A stretch of DNA of 64,000 nucleotides from the NCBI GenBank assembly GCA_000719025.1, contig JODP01000004.1, forward strand, positions 124,001 through 188,000, in the 5' to 3' direction. Below the pieces are notes generated by a model, which was not told where the DNA came from, made no database searches, and saw nothing but the letters and a program-made list of their open reading frames with translations. The position numbers and the translations under genes are program-made. Origin of the DNA: Kineosporia aurantiaca JCM 3230. GTDB lineage: Bacteria > Actinomycetota > Actinomycetes > Actinomycetales > Kineosporiaceae. The first letter of the stretch is position 1; each line of letters begins with the position of its first letter. Shown here piece after piece: positions 58,129-64,000 of the stretch.

Positions 58129-58843
58129 GCACGCTGCCGCCGTCCACAACCGTCAGGTTCCCGGTCAGATAGTCCTGCGCCATCAGGGCGACGAAGGCCT
58201 GGCCAACGTCCTCCGGTTCCGCCACGCGTCCGAGAAGAGTTCCCTTTGCGGCCATCTCGAAGAATTCCGGCCGAGCCTGCTCGGGCAGACCGGACCAGAG
58301 CGGAGTACGGACGATGCCGGGCGCGACGGCGTTGACCCGGATCGGGGCGAGCTCGGCCGCGAGCGAGCGGGCGGCCGTGATCACCGCTCCGCCGATCGTC
58401 GACCCGAGAAGCTTGCCTGCTCCGCCGTGCAGGGCCGCGGCGCCCGCGGTGAGCGTGATGGAACCAGCGGGGTTCATGTGGGGTAGGGCCAAGCGAACCG
58501 TGTCCAGGGCGCGGAACAGCCGGACGTCGAAGAACCGGTGCGCCTGCTCGGGGTCGTATTCACTGATCAGGCCCCGCACGAGGTCGTCGCCCGCCGTGTA
58601 GGCGAGGTGATCGAACGTCCCTAATTGATCAAAGAACGCAGCAATGGACGCTTGGTCCGTCACGTCTACGGGGTGGCCGGTGGCGTTCTCAGGGAGCACG
58701 GCGAGGGCCTGCTTCACGGATTTTTCGGAGCGCGACCCCACGACAACCTGGGCTCCGGTGGCGGCCGCGGCCTGGGCGACGGCGAGGCCGATACCGCTGG
58801 TACCCCCGACGATCACAACGCGGGACGCTGCAGTGAGAGACAT
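58121..58843 (-). CDS. SDR family protein lacking the YxxxK motif
   Basis: The ATG at 58843 gives 240 residues. The cofactor motif is GGTSGIGLAVA and TAGDD replaces NAG. The active-site stretch is GKLLGSTIGGAVITAARSLAAEL, shown here as GKLLGSTIGG and AVITAARSLAAEL: neither Tyr nor Lys of YxxxK is present. RVNAVAPGIVRTPLW and VVDGGSVL are normal. A known actinobacterial SDR subgroup shares this loss, so catalysis, if any, differs. It lies 78 bases downstream of the LysR gene on the same strand. Confidence 0.82.
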   Translation of the reverse strand: MSLTAASRVVIVGGTSGIGLAVAQAAAATGAQVVVGSRSEKSVKQALAVLPENATGHPVDVTDQASIAAFFDQLGTFDHLAYTAGDDLVRGLISEYDPEQAHRFFDVRLFRALDTVRLALPHMNPAGSITLTAGAAALHGGAGKLLGSTIGGAVITAARSLAAELAPIRVNAVAPGIVRTPLWSGLPEQARPEFFEMAAKGTLLGRVAEPEDVGQAFVALMAQDYLTGNLTVVDGGSVLR

Positions 58844-58921
58844 TGATGTTCCTTCCGGTTCTTGGTCTGCCCACCGTGCGGCTTCGACCCGGCGGGCGTC
58901 CAAGACCGGCTTTCTACCAAC

Positions 58922-59794
58922 TCATGCCGAGTCGGCATTACCCCCGGTCAGGAGCTTGGGGGCGGCCACCAGCAACTCCCGTAGCACCGGTGAGTCCCGG
59001 CGGGTCTCGACCACCAGGCAAACCTTCATCTCGGCCAGATCGCTCACCCGGGCGAAAGTCAGGTCGGGACGCCGGTAGTAACGGCTGGCGGACTCGGGAA
59101 CGATCAGGACGCCCCGCCCCGCCGCCACGTGCTCGAACTTCTCCTCCACGGTGGGCGGAGCGTCGCCCACGACGAAACCGCCGGACGGCCCGGTCCACCC
59201 CGGAACGGCCTCGGCCGGCTGAAGCAACCTGTCCTCGGCCAGGTCTTCGAGCGTTACCTCGGCCTTTCCGGCCAGGCGATGCTCGACCGGGAGCACCACC
59301 GCCCGGTGTTCGGTGAAGAGATCGACGACGGTGAGGCCTTCCTCGTCGAACGGCCGACTGGCCAGACACGCATCGAACCGCCCATCCCTCAGCCCGGCGA
59401 TCTGCTCGCCCCACGAGGTGCGGACCACGTCTATGCAAAGGCCCGAGAACGTCTCCCCGAGATGCCGGACCAGCGGGGTAAGGATCAGGCCCGGTATGAA
59501 CCCGATCGTCACGCCCTGACCCTCGCGGTCGGCCAGCCGGATTCGCCGCTGCAGGCTCTCCGCCTGGTGCAGCAGCAGCTCCGCCTCCTCCCGCAGCAAC
59601 TCCCCCGCAGGCGTCAGCCGGGTGCCCGCCTTGGAGCGATCGAACAGCTTCACCCCGAGCTCGCGTTCCAACGCGGTGATGGATCGGCTGAGGGCGGGCT
59701 GGGCGATGTGCAGTTCCTCGGCGGCGCGGCCGTAGTTCAGCGTTCCGGCCAGGGCGAGGAAGTAGCGCAGGCGGCGAAGGTCCAGGTCACCCAT
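58922..59794 (-). CDS. LysR family transcriptional regulator
   Basis: The ATG at 59794 gives 290 residues. N-terminal helix-turn-helix with DLRRLRYFLALAGTLNYGRA and AQPALSRSITALERELGVKL; C-terminal periplasmic-binding-like effector domain (VTIGFIPGLILTPL, DACLASRPFDEEGL). Divergent from a small membrane protein gene 57 bases away, and followed on the same strand by the SDR. LysR regulators usually control an adjacent gene; either neighbour is possible. A 7-base dyad ATGCCGA-G-TCGGCAT spans the stop codon. Confidence 0.9.
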   Translation of the reverse strand: MGDLDLRRLRYFLALAGTLNYGRAAEELHIAQPALSRSITALERELGVKLFDRSKAGTRLTPAGELLREEAELLLHQAESLQRRIRLADREGQGVTIGFIPGLILTPLVRHLGETFSGLCIDVVRTSWGEQIAGLRDGRFDACLASRPFDEEGLTVVDLFTEHRAVVLPVEHRLAGKAEVTLEDLAEDRLLQPAEAVPGWTGPSGGFVVGDAPPTVEEKFEHVAAGRGVLIVPESASRYYRRPDLTFARVSDLAEMKVCLVVETRRDSPVLRELLVAAPKLLTGGNADSA

Positions 59795-59851
59795 ACCTTC
59801 GATTGAAGCATTCGCGGGCCGGAACCGCTCCGGAGCAAATACGATGAAACC

Positions 59852-60301
59852 GTGTCCCACCCCTTGGCCCGATTCCGGCAGCTCCCCACCGGCCTTCGGC
59901 AGAGAGCCCTGATCTGGGGCCTGGTCTTCGGCGTCGGAGCGGTCAGTCACCTGGGCGACCTGATCGACGGGGGTCTGAGCGTCTACGCCTGGGCGCCTCG
60001 AGCCGTCGAACTCTTCCTGCTCGTGGTCGCCCTCGTCGACGTCGGCGTCGTGCTCCTGATCGGGCTGCTGCGCCGGGTCGGCCTGATCCTCGGCGCCGTC
60101 GCGATCCTCACCGAGGTCGCGGTGAACTGGTGGGCCCTGACCAATGACGCGGCGCCGGCCGACCTGCCCGGGATCGGGCCGCTGGCCCTGACCCTGCTGG
60201 CCCTGGTGGTGTTCATCGCCGCCCCCGGCCTGTGGTCGGGCCTGTCCGTCGCCCCGCTCAGGGAGCCAGCTGCGAGCGCACCCAGCTGGGATCGGGGTTG
60301 A
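59852..60301 (+). CDS. Small membrane protein, unknown
   Basis: A 149-residue protein with GTG start and four predicted helices (LIWGLVFGVGAVSHLGDLI; AVELFLLVVALVDVGVVLLI; VGLILGAVAILTEVAVNWWAL; LALTLLALVVFIAAPGLW). No family recognised. Divergent from the LysR gene, its possible regulator. The last 44 bases overlap the convergent glutaredoxin-like gene. Confidence 0.7.
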   Translation: MSHPLARFRQLPTGLRQRALIWGLVFGVGAVSHLGDLIDGGLSVYAWAPRAVELFLLVVALVDVGVVLLIGLLRRVGLILGAVAILTEVAVNWWALTNDAAPADLPGIGPLALTLLALVVFIAAPGLWSGLSVAPLREPAASAPSWDRG

Positions 60302-60692
60302 CCCGGGTCCCGGACCTGGCCACAACCGTGGGCACCGTGTCCTGACCGTCAGCCAGACCCTGGAGCGCCGCCAATCCCTGCGGGTCCCGCCAGATGTCCA
60401 CCCACAGCAGCCGCCGGGTGCGGAACAGCAGCATCAGCCGCAACCGTAGGCAGGCCAGGGAACCGGGGCGCCAGTAGACGATGGGACGGCCGTCGCGGGC
60501 CGACAGCTCCTGGGCCTTGGCGGCGCCGATCGGCTGGGGGAAGACCAGGGGCGAGGCCAGCACCGAGGCCACCAGCAGGAGGGCGGCGACGGCGATGGCC
60601 GGGGTGCCCGGGACGAAGATCGCGACGATCATCCCGGCGGCGGCGATCAGCATGGGGACGCCCCAGCGACGACGATTCACAGGGATCAGCAT
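60258..60692 (-). CDS. Membrane-anchored glutaredoxin-like protein without the first active-site Cys
   Basis: A 144-residue protein. Two N-terminal helices (VPMLIAAAGMIVAIFVPG, AIAVAALLLVASVLASPLVF) precede a thioredoxin-fold domain: RPIVYWRPGSLACLRLRLML, WVDIWRDPQGLAAL, GQDTVPTVVARSGTRVNP. The usual C-P-x-C of this glutaredoxin branch reads S-L-A-C. The cis-Pro motif TVPT is intact. Loss of the N-terminal nucleophilic Cys should abolish normal dithiol exchange. Confidence 0.75.
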   Translation of the reverse strand: MLIPVNRRRWGVPMLIAAAGMIVAIFVPGTPAIAVAALLLVASVLASPLVFPQPIGAAKAQELSARDGRPIVYWRPGSLACLRLRLMLLFRTRRLLWVDIWRDPQGLAALQGLADGQDTVPTVVARSGTRVNPDPSWVRSQLAP

Positions 60693-60784
60693 CGCAGGCC
60701 GGGATCCGGGGGGCCGCAGCTGTATCTAGTCGCTTTTGTGCGCACTCTGTGTGGTGGTTCATTCACCGTCGGCCGGGGGGTCAG

Positions 60785-62989
60785 GTGTGCGAGGACGAGG
60801 TTGCGGAACTCATCGCTCAGGGGCAGCACGCCCTCTGGTCGAGCGGCGACCTCAGAACCGCGCGGGCCTGGTTCGAGCGGGCCTGGACCCGGGCCGACCA
60901 GCAGGAGCGGCCGGAGGCCAAGGCCGTCGCGGCGCTCGGGCTCGGAGGGCTGTGGGTCCGTGAGCACCGCGAGGACGCGGCCTGGGCCAAAGTGCTGGCC
61001 CGGCAGCAACAAGCCGTTCAGCAGCCGGGACTGCCACCCGAGCTGACCGCGGCGCTACGGGTCCGGATCGCCGCCGAGCTGGACTTCGCGGAGGGCGGGA
61101 GCGCCCGGATCCTGCAGGCGCTGGACCAGGCCCGGCGGGACGGCGATCCCGAGGTGCTGGCCTTCGCCCTGAGCCTGGCCCACCACTGCCTGCTCGGGCC
61201 GGAACACGCCGGGCACCGGGTCCGGCTGGCCGAGGAGCTGCTGCGGGCCGCGGCCCATTCCAGCCGGGCCGGCGACGCACTGGCCGGGATGCTCTGGCTG
61301 ACGGTGGACCAGTTCCTGGCCGGGGCACCGCACGCCGAGCGGTCGTTCACCCGGCTGCGGGAGGCGATCAAGCAGCACGACCACCAGGCCTTCGGGTTCG
61401 TCGCGGCCGCCGTCGAGGTGATGCTGACGATCCGGGACGGGCGGCTGGACCGGGCCGAGGAACTGGCCCGCGAGTGCGCCGCGCTCGGCGAACGCTGCGG
61501 AGATGCCGATGCCGCGACCTGGTACCGGGGGCAGCTGCTGACCATCCGCTGGTTCCAGGGGCGGGTGCCGGAACTGCTGGCCAGCCTGAAGGAAGAGGTG
61601 AACTCCTCCGCCCTGGGGCCGCTGGACGATTCCCTGCTCAGTGCGCTCGCGGTCGCGGCCACGGCGGCGGGCGACGACCTGGTCGCGGCGGGGGCGGTGG
61701 CCCGGCTGGGGCGCGGCGACCTGGACACGCTGCCGACCTCAAGTGTCTGGCTGGTGACGCTCTACGGTGCGGCCGAGGCCGCCGCCCAGCTCCAGGACCG
61801 GCCGCTGGCCCAGAAGGTCTACCGGCTGCTGGAGCCGCATCGCGATCTGCCCGCGACCGCCAGCCTGGCCATCACCTGCTTCGGATCCGTCCGGCAGGCG
61901 CTCGGTCTGGCCGCCCTGACCACGGGCGACGCCCCGACCGCGATCGACCACCTGCGGCACGCCGTCCAGGACAACCTGGCGCTGGGCCACTGGCCGGCCC
62001 ATTGCCTCTCTCTGCACCGCCTGGCCAGCACGCTCCTGCTGCACGGCACGGCGCCCGAGCGAACCGAGGCGGCCGCCCTGCTGATCGCGGCACAACGCGA
62101 GGCGGCCCGGTTCGGCATGGTCCTGCCGACCCATCCGTTCCCGACCGGCTCCGCCACCGCGCGTCCGGCTCCGGCCGGGAGCCGGGTCGGGGTTCAGGCC
62201 GGGATCCAGGTCGGCTTGCTGGGCCCGGTGGAGATCGTCGTGAACGGCTCCGCGCTCCCGGTTCCGGGTGAGCGCCGCCGGACGGTGCTGGCCGTCCTCG
62301 CGCTGCACGCGGGTGAGCTCGTGGGCGCGGACCGTCTCATCGATATCGTCTGGGGGGAGGACGTCCCGCGGACGGCGGCCAACACCCTGCAGAGCCACAT
62401 CTCCTTCCTGAGGCGGACTCTCGCCGGGGCGGCCCCAATCGTCAGTCATTCCCGGGGCTACCAGCTGGACATTGCCAAGGACGCGGTCGACGTCGTGCTT
62501 GCCGAGCAGTTGATCGGGGCCGAGGAGGCCATGCCCCCCTCGGCCGCGACCATCGGGAGGCTGACCCGGGCGCTGGCCCTGTGGCGCGGAAAGGCGCTGG
62601 AGGGCGTGCAGGAACACCCCTGGCTGGACGATCAGGCCCAGCGCCTGCGGCAGCTGCGGCTCCGCGGCGAGAAACGGCTTGCCCAGGCTCATCTCCTGCT
62701 CCGACAACCCGCCCAGGCCGTCACGCTCCTGACCTCTGCCCGCCGGGAACACCCGCTGGATGAGCAACTTCACGAGTTCCTGATGCTTGCGCTCTACCGC
62801 CAGGGTCTGCCCAGCCAGGCCCTGCGCGTCTTCGCGGAGCTGCGCACCGCGCTGCGGGAGGAGCTCGGGGCCAGTCCCAGCGCCGCGCTGCGCGACCTGC
62901 ACACCGCGATCCTGCGTCAGGACGCCGCCCTGGACCCGCCGTTCCAGGTCGACATCAGCTCCGTTCCAGCGCCTTCCGGCAGGGTCTGA
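60785..62989 (+). CDS. TPR-SARP (BTAD) regulator with DNA-binding domain at the C-terminus
   Basis: GTG at 60785 gives 734 residues (an in-frame start at 60749 is possible). Residues 1 to about 470 are helical repeats rich in Ala/Leu/Arg, TPR-like. The C-terminal 250 residues form a complete SARP: winged helix (QVGLLGPVEIVVNGSALPVP, GERRRTVLAVLALHAGELVG, IVWGEDVPRTAANTLQSHIS) plus BTAD (LLRQPAQAVTLLTSARREHP, ELRTALREELGASPSAALRDL). SARPs normally carry the DNA-binding domain first. Two-part architecture reversed. The secreted lectin gene follows after 34 bases. Confidence 0.85.
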   Translation: MCEDEVAELIAQGQHALWSSGDLRTARAWFERAWTRADQQERPEAKAVAALGLGGLWVREHREDAAWAKVLARQQQAVQQPGLPPELTAALRVRIAAELDFAEGGSARILQALDQARRDGDPEVLAFALSLAHHCLLGPEHAGHRVRLAEELLRAAAHSSRAGDALAGMLWLTVDQFLAGAPHAERSFTRLREAIKQHDHQAFGFVAAAVEVMLTIRDGRLDRAEELARECAALGERCGDADAATWYRGQLLTIRWFQGRVPELLASLKEEVNSSALGPLDDSLLSALAVAATAAGDDLVAAGAVARLGRGDLDTLPTSSVWLVTLYGAAEAAAQLQDRPLAQKVYRLLEPHRDLPATASLAITCFGSVRQALGLAALTTGDAPTAIDHLRHAVQDNLALGHWPAHCLSLHRLASTLLLHGTAPERTEAAALLIAAQREAARFGMVLPTHPFPTGSATARPAPAGSRVGVQAGIQVGLLGPVEIVVNGSALPVPGERRRTVLAVLALHAGELVGADRLIDIVWGEDVPRTAANTLQSHISFLRRTLAGAAPIVSHSRGYQLDIAKDAVDVVLAEQLIGAEEAMPPSAATIGRLTRALALWRGKALEGVQEHPWLDDQAQRLRQLRLRGEKRLAQAHLLLRQPAQAVTLLTSARREHPLDEQLHEFLMLALYRQGLPSQALRVFAELRTALREELGASPSAALRDLHTAILRQDAALDPPFQVDISSVPAPSGRV

Positions 62990-63023
62990 GACATCAGTCA
63001 GGCTCCCGAAAGGAACTCCTCCC

Positions 63024-63584
63024 ATGCAGCGAACCCTTGGCCAGACCGCCGGACGTATCGTCGCCGCGGTCCTGCTGGCCGGCGCCGCCACCCTTCCCGC
63101 GACCGCCGCCCACGCCCAGTCGGCGCCGGTCAGCCCCCGGATCGGCGGGATCTACCATGCGATCAAGAACTCCGGCAACGGGCTGTGCCTGGAGCCGGCG
63201 AACCAGTCCACCGCGGTGGGCGCGGCCATCGTCCAGGAACCGTGCGTGACCACCGGCACCGAAAGCCTCGCCCAGGGCTGGTCCTACACCCAGGTGGCGA
63301 AGAACCACTACAAGTTCGTCAACCAGCTCAGCGGTCACTGTCTCGATGCGAACACCGCCACCAACGGCGGCGCCGTGCTGCAGTGGGGCTGCGCGACGAT
63401 CAGCAACCAGGAGTTCAACACGGGCACGGCGCTGCCCGCCGTCGCCAAGATCGAGTCCCGGATCCACTGGACCGACAGTGGCTACTGCGTCGACGTCCCG
63501 GGGGCCGAGGCGACGGTCGGCCTGGCCGTGCAGATCTACAAGTGCAACGGCACCCCGGCCCAGATCTGGGTGAACGGCTTCTGA
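63024..63584 (+). CDS. Secreted ricin-type (RICIN/CBM13) lectin-domain protein
   Basis: The ATG at 63024 gives 186 residues. Sec signal peptide (RIVAAVLLAGAATLPATAAHA, cleavage about residue 32). The mature part is a beta-trefoil: GIYHAIKNSGNGLCLEP, GHCLDANTATNGGAVLQWGC, and GYCVDVPGAEATVGLAVQIY with KCNGTPAQIW, the last giving the QxW motif. Paired cysteines support extracellular folding. AAAGGAAC precedes the ATG. It may be controlled by the SARP-type regulator upstream. Binds a carbohydrate, perhaps on the cell's own envelope. Confidence 0.82.
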   Translation: MQRTLGQTAGRIVAAVLLAGAATLPATAAHAQSAPVSPRIGGIYHAIKNSGNGLCLEPANQSTAVGAAIVQEPCVTTGTESLAQGWSYTQVAKNHYKFVNQLSGHCLDANTATNGGAVLQWGCATISNQEFNTGTALPAVAKIESRIHWTDSGYCVDVPGAEATVGLAVQIYKCNGTPAQIWVNGF

Positions 63585-63593
63585 GCTGAACAG

Positions 63594-63622
63594 GGGGCCG
63601 GTGAGACGTTCTCACCGGCCCC
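63594..63622. terminator. Bidirectional terminator hairpin
   Basis: GGGGCCGGTGAGA (63594-63606) and TCTCACCGGCCCC (63610-63622) form a perfect 13-base-pair stem with a CGT loop, followed by TTCT. It lies between the convergent lectin (stop 63584) and malate synthase (stop 63626) genes. Confidence 0.8.
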
Positions 63623-63625
63623 TTC

Positions 63626-64000
63626 TCACGCCGCCTCGGCCACCCCGGGTGCTTCGGTGAGGTACTGCCCGTAGGCGTGGGAGGTGAAGAACGCGGGCAG
63701 CCGGTCGCCCAGAGCCGTGATCGCGAACAGCCCTCGCACCGCGTCCCTTCGGGCCAGCGTCTCGGTCTCGGCCAGGAGGATCTCCTGCACCTGCTCCCTC
63801 GGGAACAGCCCGTTCCGGACCCACTGCCAAACCTGACACCGCGCGATCTCCGCCGTCGCCGCGTCCTCCATCAGGCCGTTGATCGCCACCGCCCCGCTGC
63901 CCTGGAGCCACGCGTCCATGTACCGCACCGCCACCGCGATGTTCGAACGCAGGCCCGCTTCGGTGACCTCCGACCCGGCCGCGGCGAAGTTCAGCAGGTC
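63626..64000 (-). CDS. aceB: Malate synthase, C-terminal part (5' end outside window)
   Basis: The frame stays open to the last base. The visible 124 residues are the C-terminal domain of malate synthase A: RSNIAVAVRYMDAWLQGSG, INGLMEDAATAEIARCQVWQ with the catalytic Asp in MED, and a final helical plug. The enzyme condenses glyoxylate and acetyl-CoA in the glyoxylate shunt. It may sit next to isocitrate lyase outside the window, which cannot be seen. Confidence 0.9.
   Translation of the reverse strand, partial: DLLNFAAAGSEVTEAGLRSNIAVAVRYMDAWLQGSGAVAINGLMEDAATAEIARCQVWQWVRNGLFPREQVQEILLAETETLARRDAVRGLFAITALGDRLPAFFTSHAYGQYLTEAPGVAEAA

Noticed and set aside
60785..63584. Edge of an antibiotic biosynthesis cluster because of the SARP
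   Set aside because: No PKS, NRPS, terpene or RiPP genes within reach; the neighbours are malate synthase and small membrane genes.

Overview
High-GC (about 70%) DNA with GTG and TTG starts, densely packed genes and many ATGA-type stop/start overlaps. The gene content (HelD, a mycofactocin-type SDR, LLM-class flavin/F420 oxidoreductases, a SARP-type regulator, TIGR04076 proteins) points to an actinobacterial chromosome; the genus cannot be fixed from the sequence. No tRNA, rRNA, IS element, prophage or CRISPR array was seen.

1-33.2 kb is a patchwork of small regulator/enzyme modules: a HelD C-terminal part; SDR and aldo/keto reductases paired with XRE, TetR or AraC regulators, two of them with clear palindromic operators; a stand-alone trpF; two universal stress proteins around an alcohol dehydrogenase remnant; an MFS (frameshifted)/prolyl peptidase/Xaa-Pro peptidase/GNAT operon; a class A PBP; two tandem GlxA-type regulators facing an APC transporter; a NitT/TauT-type ABC transporter divergent from a CitA/CitB-like two-component system; and a degenerate LspA-like membrane protein.

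33.2-53.8 kb is the centrepiece, a mostly plus-strand catabolic supercluster. Tryptophan 2,3-dioxygenase, an amidohydrolase in the formamidase position and kynureninase should give anthranilate. A PaaK-type ligase and a monooxygenase/Old-Yellow-Enzyme fusion (2-aminobenzoyl-CoA monooxygenase/reductase type) should activate and dearomatise it. A RidA protein, cupin, thioesterase and FAH-family hydrolase accompany them, with two PaaX repressors. No beta-oxidation genes are present, so the lower pathway is open. It continues as a block holding an amino-acid-type ABC importer, a group D flavin monooxygenase (flavin reductase at 45459), two paralogous LLM oxidoreductases, an SDR, two TIGR04076 proteins and an ABM-domain protein. 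This block is the best candidate for an undescribed pathway. A family of intergenic inverted repeats with core GTGATCATG punctuates the cluster.

53.9-64 kb returns to small modules: an aldo/keto reductase, rhodanese and Lrp regulator; a DrrAB-like exporter with its MerR regulator and operator; an SDR lacking YxxxK next to a LysR gene; a membrane glutaredoxin-like protein missing its first cysteine; a SARP-type regulator with reversed domain order followed by a secreted ricin-type lectin; and the 3' part of malate synthase. In several places neighbouring convergent genes overlap at their 3' ends.
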